A stretch of DNA of 64,000 bases, from NCBI RefSeq assembly GCF_900090045.1, contig NW_021638316.1, positions 1 to 64,000 of the forward strand. The letters are read 5' to 3'. The notes under the pieces are model-generated. The model saw nothing but the letters and a program-made list of their open reading frames with translations, searched no databases and was not told where the DNA came from. This document shows positions 42,185-54,600 of the stretch, one piece after another (positions within the stretch are counted from its first letter, which is position 1; the number at the start of each line of letters is the position of its first letter). A program made the translations under genes and the position numbers. This stretch comes from Plasmodium malariae (lineage: Eukaryota; Apicomplexa; Aconoidasida; Haemosporida; Plasmodiidae).

Positions 42185-45100
42185 TATATAGATATTAAAT
42201 ATTTAAATGTATTCTAAAAGAAACAAATTGATAATAATGGAACATGTATCTAATACCAAAAGATTCTATATTTATGTAAAAATTTATATTTATTATTCTT
42301 TCATAAATACATTACAAACTATAAATAGCTATAATTGATATTATCACGTATACAAAGTAAAATGACTTTAAAAACAAATTATATAATTTTTATCTTAATA
42401 TTATTTAAATAAAAAAATAAATTTCATTAAAAAAAAAAGATATAAATTTATCCACAAATGTTTAAAATATATAATTTACTTACTGTAGAGTACTAACTAA
42501 ATAATACTTTTATTGATATATTTAAGAATAAACCAAGAAATAAATATTTTATGCCTTCTTTATTCAAATATCGAGTTTATCCACTATTCAGAATGTAGAG
42601 AATATATATATAATATATCCCTCTGTATGCTAAAATAATTATTGCAAATTTTAAAGATGTAATCCTATGAATTATTCTAATTTTGTGAACATTAATTTTT
42701 AGAAAAAAATGTTTTTTTAAATAAAATATTATAATATAATAATAATAATATTAAATGAAAGAAACAATATATCGTATTACCTTGATTATAACATGTGCAT
42801 TAGTTCCATTTTAAACTCAATATTCTACTGGATATAAGGTTTTTAAAATGAAGAACATATTATGTACTGCCTAATATTTTAAGAAATACGTACTTTAAAA
42901 GCAAATACGAACTAATTTTTTATTTTTGTACCATAACTTTATAAAATTACAATATCTAATTAAGATTAATTTGTATAATTATTTCTAAATTAAAAAAATT
43001 TATGTTAATCTATTTAATTTTATAATTTTGTTCTAATTATACATATAATTAGAGGAAATAATGATACAGTAAAAAAAAAAATTCTTAAATATAAAATTGT
43101 TGCAACAATGTTATTTGCATAAACATTAGTTTAATGATACTTATATTGATATAAATTTATAAATATATGTAATTTATATAATGTATAATATTTACATGAC
43201 AAATAAGAATGAATAACATTGTATATTACTTAAATGTATGAATTAGTAGTTTTTATATTATTATTTTTTTAAGCATAGTGCTATTTTTTTTTTATTCCTT
43301 TGAAAATACATAAAGTCAAGAACAAATTTTAAATGTTTAGTATAATAAATTGACATATGTGTATGAACAATATATACTGTACTAAAAATATATTTAGAAG
43401 TAAAATTATATTATAACTAAATATTTATAGTACTTATGAATTGTAACCTGAATAATGATAATTACGAAAACCAGGCAAACGCGGAGAATTGTTTTAATCG
43501 CCTGAAATATAACATTTTGTTATTGTTCTCTTCAATAAATATTATTTATCCAAGTAAATAATTAAATAATAAAAAAAATTGAAAACATTACAAATAATAT
43601 TAGTATAGTATTTTTATAGTTTTTCATTATTTATACACTTGTCACAACATTTATTAAAACTCCTGTTTATGTACCAACATCTACTACAATGATTTCTCGT
43701 TTAATGTTTATTCTTATAGCTAATACTTTTATATTAAATATAAGGCACCAAAGTTTTAAAATGTAAAATAATACATATATATAATATAAAATTAATTAGT
43801 AAAAACTAGAACGCTTCAACATATACACTCTCATAACAATTAATTATAAATAGTTATTTTCTGTTTTAATTAAATTTATGATTTAAAAATATATTTTTAA
43901 CCTTTTTCTTTAAATATTCCAGTTTTTCCTAAATTAAGAAATAGTAAAGAAATATATAAATTTTCTTAAAAAATATTTATTTTTTTACTTCCTTAATATG
44001 TATAACATAGGTGAATTATTATCTTATATATATATTCTTATTAACGTCGTAGCATTATTACATTTATCTATAGATACAGAATTATTTTGCGCAAGCCTAA
44101 ATTATAAATATGTTATTTATATTAATATATTGTATTTTTACTTGATATTTTCTATTATATAGGAATTTATAATAATTCAATTTTTTTCCTTCATTATTAT
44201 AGTATAAAATTAATTAGCATACTTTTACATTTATAACGGAAATTTTACTGTATTTTTTTATATTTTAACACTTATAAATTCTTCCATATACTTAATATTA
44301 AATTATTACACAAAAAATTTATACAAAAAAATGCAGAAATATTTTTAATAGATATAATTAAAACCCAAGTCATCAAAAAGAACAAAGTAATATATTTATA
44401 AATTGTCTATAGATAAACAATTTTGTTTTTTAATTTCATTTCATTTAAAAAAGAAATATTATTGATATAAATTAATTAGCATTTTTCAATATAAACTACA
44501 TACATTTTTATACATCTTCAAAATAATATTAACTCTTAACATAACATATTAATATACATATAAAATTGGGAAGTACACAAAATAAAAATAATTTCACGTT
44601 ACTATATAAATGTAGATAATTTATATTTTTACTTATATTAAAATATACTTAATATTTTACCATTATGAAAGAAACAGTATTTATACATATTATGCATTAA
44701 GAATTCATTACTTTTAACGCATTAATTTAATTTTTTAATAATATAAAAAATTAAAAATATATATAGAATATTTATTTATATGTATTCTATATAGCATATA
44801 TATAATTAATTTTTCCCATACTGAATTAACAACACAGTTCAAAAAAATACTAAAATTATAAAACAGAGTAACTATCCATTTAATTGTAAATATTTAGAAT
44901 TGTTAAAATATTGAACTATTATAAGTACCCTAAATTTAATAAAGATATTTTATTATATATTTTTATTTTATTTTTTATATCATGCAAAAAAAAATTATAA
45001 ATACTTTGAAAAGCGCTTTACGATAAAATTGATTTATAATATATATCACAAAAAACGTATTTTATATAATAAATTTTATGTTTGCTTTTATGTAATATAT

Positions 45101-45620
45101 ATATTTATTTGTTCCATGTCACTTAAAATAGAACAAGATACATATATTTTTAATTTAATTCTTATCATACGTTTTCCAAAATAAGTAAACAAATATTCAT
45201 TTTAGACTAGTAAAAAATAGAATAATATGAAGAATTATTATTTATAGTTTAAATATAAATTTACACAAGACATATAACATAATAAATAAATTGTCCTAAT
45301 ATTAATTAATTACAACAAAGAAGCAGATATCTTCCATAGGAATATATGAAAATACACAAGTGTATATATTAAGTCAAAAATAATCAATTAAGCTTAATCA
45401 ATAAATACAAATTGAAAAAATTAAAACATTAAAATTAACAAAAAAATAAGAGAAATTATTTTTACTAATGTGTATTAATGATACCATTTACATGTACAAC
45501 CTTTTATAAAATATATGCAATTATGAAAATACATATCACATGTGCCATTCAAGATAATGCACATATTAGCTCATATTGAGGTTTTCATTGCAGAAGGAAA
45601 AATATTTTTTATAATTCATT
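42185..45620. other. Gene-free AT-rich DNA
   Basis: The left part is the fam-m 5' flank with the block at 42588-42630 and a stretch near 43010-43140 similar to 23140-23290 upstream of fam-l. A 41-codon plus-strand frame at 43436-43561 (MNCNLNNDNYENQANAENCF) is unusually G+C-containing but matches nothing I know. From about 45290 the sequence is the 3' flank of the next fam-l gene. Confidence 0.55.
42588..42630 (-). promoter_or_regulatory. Recurring upstream block of the fam-m gene at 42 kb
   Basis: cagaatgtagagaatatata continuing to tatatccctctgtatgc, about 405-445 bp upstream of the start at 42184. It corresponds to the block upstream of the other array genes. The role is inferred from position. 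Confidence 0.35.
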
Positions 45621-46605
45621 TTATCTTTTCGTAAACTTAATTTTTTCATATTTTTTAACTTTCTTATGGTAATAAACAACCCTTAAAATAAGTATGATAC
45701 CTAATATAATAAAAGGTACAAAATATATAAAAAATCCACAAAAACTCTCTGCAACCATATTTTCATTTATATAGAGTTTTCTTGGTGTACCAGATTTACT
45801 AAGCGCATTTTGACCTACAAATAACCATCTAAAAGGGGAATGCCACAACTTTGAAGTTAATTCTTTCATCCATCCAAACTGTAAGTACTTTGTTATTAAT
45901 CTAAGCAAACCATCAAGCATCCCATATCCACAAAAATTATCTAACACGAATGATATTGATAAGACCAATAATATAAATATAGGTAAAGCAAATCGCAATC
46001 CGCATTTTTTATACATTATTTTTTTATAAATATTATTACTTATTGTTCTGTTGTTTTTAAGAAAATCTACATAATCAAGTTCTTTGAATATTTTTTTTTC
46101 CATATGAGAATATCGTTTAGTTTCAAATATACAAGATTTATTTTTCGTATTTTTTTTATGGCCTCTTACATTTATTGGGAAACTTCCATTTGACGGTTTC
46201 TTTTCTCTTGAGATCAATTTTTCACTATTAGATATATTTTTTTTATCGTTTACTCTATTTGGTATTTCTTCCTCTATACATACAATAATTGAATCCATAT
46301 CCTGCTTATATTTCGCCATTAAACGATAGTTTCTTGCGTATATTTTTCTTTGATGATTGTAGCACTCAACCAAATATTTGTTTTGCTTACTCTGAAGAAG
46401 CAAAAAAAAATTTATTATTTAATCAAATGAATAAATTCACACTAAGATAAAATCTTGAAAAAAATAAAACTCGAAAAATATAAATAATATATACATATTT
46501 AAATAAAACTATTATAACCATATAAATGTAAAAATGACATATCCAACTTAAAAACACAAAAGCAGAAATTTTAATAAATAACAGTGTCTTAATTTTTCGT
46601 TCCAT
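45621..46605 (-). CDS. fam-l: fam-l exported protein, intact
   Basis: Exon 1 is 46605-46519 (29 codons, MERKIKTLLFIKISAFVFLS then WICHFYIYM), the intron is 46518-46392 (127 nt) and exon 2 is 46391-45621, about 285 residues. The large open frame begins with a TTG inside the intron; the acceptor CTTCTTCAG sets the true start of exon 2 (SKQNKYLVE). The donor is GTTATAAT rather than the GTATGAT used by most neighbours. Features in order: ARNYRLMAKYKQD (relaxed PEXEL-like), KNKSCIFETKRYSHMEKK, IFKELDYVDFLKNN, first membrane segment about residues 161-181, a loop of about 65 residues with several tryptophans, second membrane segment about 247-269, then YYHKKVKKYEKIKFTKR. Likely exported to the infected red cell; function unknown. 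Confidence 0.93.
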
Positions 46606-46986
46606 AATGTAAATCGCTAATATGGTAATATACTGATCAAGGATATAATTAAAAATAATATAATATTCCTTTAATTATACAAAACGCTATTATCATTTAT
46701 TTAATTAGTTTTTTATTATTTCTTCTTAAAATTAAATTAAAAATATGTAACTATAATTTCTTTTTCTACAGAGATAGAAAAAAATAATTTCAAACATAAA
46801 CTCTAAAGATTTTATCACAATAATATTAATAAAAAAATAGATTTAATAAAAAAATATAAACTCAGTTCACTAATAAATATTCAACATACATAATTTATTT
46901 AAAATAGTATATAATTTTTGTATTAATTCTTTTTAAAATAAAATAAAAAAGCAGATATTTGATTTCATAATATTTTGAATATGGTG

Positions 46987-47040
46987 TATATATAGAATAT
47001 AGATAGTAGAGAATATAGATAATACATTGTTCTAACTCCT
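46987..47040 (-). promoter_or_regulatory. Recurring upstream block of the fam-l gene at 46 kb
   Basis: tatatagaatatagatagta, then gagaatatagataatacatt. This is the clearest copy, 380-435 bp upstream of the start at 46605. The next bases (cctattaataattctaaatt at 47073) recur at 58480. The role is inferred. Confidence 0.42.
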
Positions 47041-47202
47041 AGTAGAAGTATTATCGATTTCAGTGATATTTTCCTATTAATAATTCTAAATTTTTTAAAA
47101 TTATATTCTAGAAAATATAATTATTTGTAAAAAATTTTTAATTATTATAATAATAAAATAAAGATAATTATAAAGAAAACTACAATTTTATAACTTTCCA
47201 TT

Positions 47203-47493
47203 TTATTTGTAGATTTTAAACTTGTAACTAGATAAACATATAAGTAATATTTTTGTCTTTAATACAAGTAAGAAATCAAATTTACAGCGAATTACCTCAT
47301 ATGCCGTAAAAGTATAAATTTCGAAGATATATAAAGACTGATTTTTCATACTCCCCAAATTATTTTTGGTGGATATAGCTCTTAATTGGATGAAAATTAA
47401 ATTATTATTTGTTAAATGAAACGTTCGTAGTTTTATGTACGTATTTGTTCTACTTAAGTTAATATATTTGTTTAGAAAAAGTATAATAAACAT
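47203..47493 (-). pseudogene. Possible degraded fam-type fragment
   Basis: A 96-codon minus-strand frame. NKYINLSR, followed by KNQSLYIFE and KFDFLLVLKTK, resembles in order the fam-l pieces NYNLSR, KNKSCIFE and ELDYQNFLEKNK. Alternatively, the stretch MKNQSLYIFEIYTFTAYE followed by GTAATT resembles exon 1, and ATTTATACTTTTA is identical to bases in exon 1 of the 42 kb fam-m gene. The two readings conflict and base composition makes chance matches easy. It is not a working gene of either family. Confidence 0.25.
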
Positions 47494-48879
47494 ATAATAA
47501 ACATATAATGTATAAATATATCATCTGCATGAACACATAAATAATCGTATTAGAAGATAGTAGTTTTTTAATTATGCGAATTGTAAAAATGAATATAATT
47601 TTTTGTTATCATTATATTTATAGTATATATTTAAGCAATTTTTATAAAAAAGAATTAATTCTAACAATTACATAAGATAAAATATAAATTTCGAAATGTT
47701 ATCTAAGCTACTAATATAATTGTAAAGATTTAAGAATTCTAATATTGCTAATACTCTATTAATAATTCAATTTTTAAAGGAGAATATCATTATATTTTAC
47801 TTATAATTTCATATTTGTGCTATAAAATATAAATCTAAAAATCTATCAAAGTATTTTTCAAATAATCTATTAAAAACTCATGTTTCATAATAATTTATTT
47901 AAAAACTAAAATTGTTATGATTACTTTTAAATAAAAAATATATATAACATCAAAAAACTAAACGGTTTTGTTTTTATTAAATGGAGAACAACGTAAATAT
48001 TAGAAGTAATATATAATTAACCTTTAAAAGAAATCATTTATATGATCACATGTAGTCATTGAAAAAAATAATAATTGTTAAAAATATAAATTATCTCATT
48101 AGATTAGTAAAGTTACACCAATTGTGATTTTATATATTAAATTAAACAATCATTTTTTATTTTAAAAATCTATAAGAAACATTTACGAGTATAATATTTG
48201 TGTAGAAAGCACATACTTTTTAGTGAATATATAGCAATGCTAATATCACATTTATTTGAATCATGAAGAATATATTATATATATATGTAATATCAAAAAA
48301 CTAAATTATTTTAAAATAAATTACAATACTAAATGAAATATAGAACATAGTAACTGTTAAAAATATTTAGTATATGATTTTTCCTTTAAAATATCAACAT
48401 ATCTTTGTATAATACATATTCTGCATAAGGAAACATTTTTAACAGAGAACAATATTTTTAAGCATAGCTTCATTAAGTATACTGCAAATGTTTCTTAAAT
48501 AAATGAAAAAATTGTATACGAATACACAATATTAATTATAACTGGATTTTGAGATTATTTTCTTCTATTTCTTTGGCTTATTTTGAGATTTTTATAACTA
48601 TATAAATAAAAAATAAAATACATAATTAAATAACATACCATAATGAAGTTGCATTTCCCATTTCAGAATTTAATAATAGTCTTAGTATTCATTACATATA
48701 TTATAGTAAATTTCCTAATGTAATAAGAAGTAAAAAAAGTAATGTAAATACTCTTAAAGGAAGTATTCCTACTGACTAATTGCTGAAGTAGCACTCGTAA
48801 ATATGTAATACCTTAGAATTTTTTTTAGGAAGTATCAGTACATTAATTTTACGCATCCATATAATTGAGATTCATATAG
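47494..48879. other. Gene-free AT-rich DNA
   Basis: No gene is supported. A 26-codon plus-strand frame at 48644-48724 (MKLHFPFQNLIIVLVF) is hydrophobic but isolated. The stretch near 48750-48830 may be a diverged copy of the dispersed element seen at 11.2 and 40.3 kb. Confidence 0.5.
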
Positions 48880-49186
48880 AACAGTTTTTTTAAAAAAAAA
48901 AAAATATATTTATCACATAAAATGTTTTATATATCACATATCTCCATTTCCTAATCAATTTTTTGATTACAGTTTTTGAATTATATTTATCTTTAGACTT
49001 AAAATTTCCATCGTATATTCAATATTGTAATCCTCGCTGTCTTATGTATCATGTCCATTTTCAAATAATATATCATTAATCCTATATTATATGTTTCCTT
49101 ATTTTTTATGACAACAGTATAACGAATCTTGCGTCTAATATTCCACGAGCACAATGTTAATTAACTATACATTCATTAAAGATCCA
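48880..49186 (-). pseudogene. fam-m: fam-m relic, strongly degraded
   Basis: From an intron-like acceptor (AG at 49188-49187), the minus strand aligns with exon 2 of the 27 kb fam-m pseudogene for about 60 bases, including GTGGAATATTAGACGCAAG against GTAGAATATTAGATACAAG. Further on, GATTACAATATTGAATATAC with GATGGAA corresponds to the IDYNNGMFDGK codons, and GGAGATATGTGATAT to RRICDI. Frame changes and stops are frequent, so only patches survive. A possible exon 1 remnant at about 49241-49310 would leave an intron of only 54 nt, so I do not include it. Confidence 0.65.
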
Positions 49187-51499
49187 CTACAATGAAAAAA
49201 AACTGTTTTTATTATTTAAATATATATTAAGTATACTTACTCATTAGAAATTCCCATATAAGTATATTCACATATTTATATGGCATGAAGCAGCAAGAAA
49301 TATAAGGCAAATTTTCTACTATTTTATTCAACGTATCAATGAATTAAGCGCATATCTATATAAAGACAAATATAGATTCTTTAACTAAAATAAAAGAATT
49401 AATTTTTTCATTTGTACTAGAATTAATGAATTTTATAATATATATAAAAGTAACTAAGAAAGTTATTGTTTATTCACAAGGTGGTAACATAAGTGTATTA
49501 TATTTTGCAGTGCTATTTTATTCTTCAAAAAAGTATTAATTAGTATAAATAAAATAAAAATATAAATTATAAAAAATAAAAGATACTTTTAATAGTAATT
49601 TTGTAAATAATTTTAATAAAGTTATTTATCAAAAACGCTAAATCAAAAGAATTTATTTTAATAAAAAATAATTCAATAAACCCTCAATATATACATATAT
49701 ATAGTAGTATATAACAGAACAACTCTAAATTTTAGATATTAATGCTTTTATGAAAAATAATAAAACAAAATACATTTTTCTTTTTTATAAAAATTTTATT
49801 TGATAATCAGAATAAAAACAATATATATGTGATGAGAACAGGTACATAAACATATATTACTAATATAGTTATTGATTTTTTTGTCAGTTTCCTAATAATA
49901 AGCTTAGTTATTTGTACATGCTAAACTTTTAAATACTATTTTACAATAGAAAAACATAAATAATTGTATAGCATATTATATTATTCACATGATGAAAAAA
50001 AAAAGAAAAACTAAAAAAGACATTTTTTTTTATAACACGAAATATAATGTTACATATACGGCATACCTACCACATGTATAACTTCTATTTAAGAATAGTT
50101 TGAAAATTACATTCCAGGAATTATTTTATGTACAAAATATTTATATTTCAAAATGTACTATCGAATTTAACTTTTTTATATATTTCCATTACATTTTTAA
50201 GTATGCAATACTTCATATAAGTTAATATAATTCATTATGTGTAATATGAATAAAAAAATTTAATTTAAAAATTGAGTAATTTATATCTTATGTATTTTTT
50301 TCTTTTGATTGTTTAAAATATAAATTTATAAGTTTTAAAAAAATTATGATATTAAAAAAAAGAAAAAAATCTAAAAGTATATGAAATAGTAAAAATACTT
50401 TTAATAATTATTCAATTAAAAATAAAATTACAGCAAAAATATAATATCTTTAGCAAATACAGTATGATTATATATAACGTAACATCCAAAAAATATTAGA
50501 AAATTCATTAATGCATTATTTTTCTTTTTAACGTTTCTATTTAGGATATAACTGTGTATATTTGTTATTGATTTATAAGTAAATAATACCAAAATCATGT
50601 TTTAATTCACAGCTTTTATATATCTTAATAAAATGATTAAATATATTATTTATATACCAAAAAAAAAAAAAAATAGAATTATTTATATTACAACTTTCTG
50701 TTGAACATAGTTAATAAAAATTAATATGAAAATATAATATATTAACTCTATAATAAAGAATTGATACTAATACATGTAAGAAATATAATTATCTAAAAAA
50801 TAATTAATTAAAAAAAAATATATATAGCCTTTAAAATTTTAATGTGTTATATGATGCATATTACCTTACAGATTTCTACAAAAATAAGATAATCACTTTT
50901 TTATATTATTTTTTCATGTGTATATATATTTATATAATTATATATATATATATATATATAAACGCATTTAATATATACTTTGTTCTGGATACTTAAATGA
51001 TACTTTCATTTGGATATACTTAATTCTTCTAAAAATTATAAATGCTTCTTTATATAAAAAATAACAGGAGCACAACTTAATTAATATTTCCATCTATTAT
51101 AAATAATCTATAATGATAAAAATTACATAAATTTATAAGCTTCATTTTTATAATTATTTTCTAAATGTTAATGTAACTAATACAGTTGATAATTTTTAGA
51201 GTATTAAATTTTTATTATATTATTTTATGTATGTCGTATTTATTATATACATTAACATAAATCTAAATTAATTAATAATGAATATTAAGCAAAATGAAAA
51301 AACATTCTATAGGTACTTTTCATTTTTTTTGAAACATTTTAGTTCTTAATAAATTCATATGACATGCAAGATAAGTATTATTAAATATGTATATACTAAT
51401 GCATATATATTCACATTAAACCCCTAATATTTTTTAAATCATTGTAAATATAATGTCAATTTCAATAATCATTTCACATAAATATAACTTTTGCTATAA

Positions 51500-54400
51500 T
51501 ATATTAGGTTCCTTTTAATTTGAAACAGCCTTAATGTTATAATAATAAGGTCCATGACGTTTTTTATTTTAATATATTTTTTAAAAATTATTTAGTGCAC
51601 GCTACATATATGTTCAGTGAAATTATTATTTTCATAGTGTTTCATTAAGTAATATTTTTATGGTCATCCTTATTAAACAACAACTAAATCCTTTTACAAT
51701 ACTATTACTACAATTACATCTATTAAAGTATATCCACACAAACATATTCATGTTAAATTTATAGCTAAATTTTGTATCATTATGAAATTTAATTTCATGT
51801 CTTTCATTTTACTCTACAGTCTTCCTGGTATTTGTTTTTTCTTAACATTTTTAACACTTCTATATTGCATATAAGTTTACATAGTTATATCTAATCTAAT
51901 TATTTAAAAAAAAAAAAAAGTTTTGAAGTATAATGTTTTTCTTTTTCTATGTTCCAAATGAATTAATTTATCGCAAGCAAACTTGCAAATGTAATTTACT
52001 TGTGTATATTATTTATTGTTACACGTGTATATTTACTTAGATACTATCTTAACTATCGTGGAAATTATGAACATATGCATCAACATATAAGAACAGTTCA
52101 TGTGTATGTACTCTCATTTACTTATATAAAATATTTTCTTTTATTCTGTCACGAATTAATAACTTTTTTTTTTTCGCTTATATTTTTACTCCTTATGTTT
52201 TTGTATTTTTTATATTCTTTTGTTTTTCTTTCTCCATTTATATGATGAATGTATTAGTTAAACTCCAAATAATGATCATTAATAGAGGTAATCAAAAGTA
52301 CATTATCAATTTTTACGTAATATAAAATGGACTTCTGTTAAACAAATTTATTATCTAACTTATTTTTTTGAACAGCTCGCTATTCAGGTTACTTATATAT
52401 TTATTTTTATCCCATATCTTTATTAACATCCATAAGAGTAGTAACTGTTTCAACGAAATTCATGCATTATTGTTATTCTCCTTTGTCATTTTTCTGAATT
52501 TTATTATACGTTCCATTCTTTTTTATGCAGATGAACTTATTCTAAATTGTTCAAATCTATAGCGGATGAACATAAGTTTGTAATGCCAGTAATACCATGT
52601 AAATAAATTTCCAATACGCAAAAATTTGTATACATATATATATATATTCACATGTTTTCTCCTTTGTGACTTTCCAATATAAATGATCTAACGAATATAA
52701 AGAAATATGTTATAGAAAAACATATATTTATGCGTGTGTGTAGTATGCATAGATAAGTATATAAACATTAATAATACTATCCTATTAACGTCAATAGGTA
52801 TGAACTCAATTTTGCCCTCAAATTTTTTCAGTTATTGACATAAAATTGTACTCCTATGATAAATTTCATATTCTATTTATTTTGATTTAAGTGGATTAAA
52901 TGAGCATTAGTGCCTTTATAAAAGTATTCTTCATATGCGTTCCTTTATTCGTGTCACATATAATGGGTACAGTAACATAAAAAAAATTTACATATATTGA
53001 ACCTCAGTCATAATATGAAATTTCTGTAATGATTTCATAAGGTGAAATAGATAAATCAAGCTGTAAAAAATGTATCTTATTTGTTTCATTAATTATTATT
53101 ATTTTTATGTATCCTGTGTTTATGCAGGAAAACATGCTTGTACAAATTCTGTTAAAAATATATGTAAATAGCTCAATGTAATTTTTCAAGTTAAAAAATA
53201 AATATTCGTTTTTTGGAATATATGAAGATATATGTACTGAAATATGTAAATGGATACATTACATTATGTAAGTATACACATGTACACATACACACGAGCC
53301 TATACGCATTTACATACATACATACATTTCATATGAACATGTACATATACACATATGTATGCACACATGTATGTACACAGTATATTAGCATTGTTCACAC
53401 ATATAAATTCTTTGAAGACAATTGTATTCAACTCTTATATCTCTAATTTCAAAGAAATTATATAATTAGTGGCTTATTTTTTCGATTTTTCATACATGAA
53501 GAGGAAAGAAAAAATAAATTAAAAAAATGGTGTAAACAGATACATAACCATATATTTCAATCACTTTTCATTAAAACATTTATATGAATATTCATCTTCC
53601 TTTATAGAAAAACATTTTTGTAATTACAATCTGAATATAAAAAAAGGTGAAAAAAAAATTTATGTTTAAATTTCTAATTGTACATAAGCATTTGCATCAA
53701 TTTTAATCACATATTATGTTAATTTACGTTTTTTTATTTGCCTGGAATCACATTTTCATAGCCTTATAAGATAATGTTTATCTTCTCCATTCTCTCCTTT
53801 TTCAGCATATCATTCTTTCTACAAGAATATGTCGTCTTCAAAAAGATACAAGTAACCTAACAAAAGAAATAGCATTGTTCGCGAACATAATACTGAGAAT
53901 TTTTACATATACTTATTATTAATGCACGCAGTTCTCTTATTTCATATTTATTAATGTTTCTTCATATATACTACTTTAAAACTCATGTACACAATGAAGA
54001 TTGATAATCTAAGTAACGAAAATAAAATAATTTTTGCACTTTTAATTAAGCATATCACAACAATAATTATGTCGTTCTAGTGTTGTGTGCTGAATTCAGT
54101 GCCTTGTTCACAACTGTCAAATTCAAATTTTGCCTTTTGTTATTTCTAAAAACATATACACTAATACCTTTAAAATTTAATAAGTTCCTTTTTTTTCATT
54201 TTAATTTTACAAAAACTAATTATAAAAAAGTAAAGAAGAAAAATGAGGTAAAATAGAGAATTAAAAAGATTAGATAAATAGGAGATGTACATAAGAGAAC
54301 TAAAAAACTTTTAGAAAACATATGTACACATGTAATGCATAATTTTCACACTTATATACATGCAAATAATTAAAAACAATTAAAAATGATGTTATACAAA

Positions 54401-54600
54401 AATTAAAAATATGCAAAAAATTCAGAAAAATTTTTTTTTTTATTTTTTGGGTGAATAATTTAACTTTTTTACGGTTTTAATGTTAAGCCTGCTCAAAATA
54501 TTTAATTAACTTTTTCTTTGGTAGCTACTAGTAAAGAATAATTGTGTTGACATGTATTTATCTTCATGTATACTATAAAAACACAAATAAATGTAAAGCT
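51500..54600. other. Less AT-rich segment without a recognisable gene
   Basis: Sample lines contain about 28-33% G+C (17/60 at 52021-52080, 20/60 at 53281-53340), against roughly 13-17% in neighbouring intergenic lines. No frame exceeds about 80 codons and none carries a fam, pir or STP1 motif. It occupies the place where the regular array spacing would predict another unit. It may be an ancient degraded coding unit, a non-coding RNA locus or DNA of different origin. Confidence 0.4.
53270..53400. repeat. Alternating purine-pyrimidine CA/TA/TG-rich tract
   Basis: Repeats of ACATAC, CATGTACA and ACACATATG types run through this stretch on both strands, for example catacatacatttcatatg at 53317. 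It lies inside the less AT-rich segment. The plus-strand frame across it is a by-product of the repeat. Confidence 0.5.

Noticed and set aside
49240..49310. Possible exon 1 of the fam-m relic (LIWEFLM followed by GTAAGT)
   Set aside because: The intron would be only 54 nt against about 127 in the family, and the hydrophobic match is generic.
52368..52562. Hydrophobic 64-codon plus-strand frame in the less AT-rich segment
   Set aside because: No ATG start in frame, no splice context and no resemblance to a known family; noted only as part of the segment.
53213..53446. Plus-strand frame of 77 codons rich in Tyr, Thr and His
   Set aside because: Produced by the CA/TA/TG simple repeat across this stretch.
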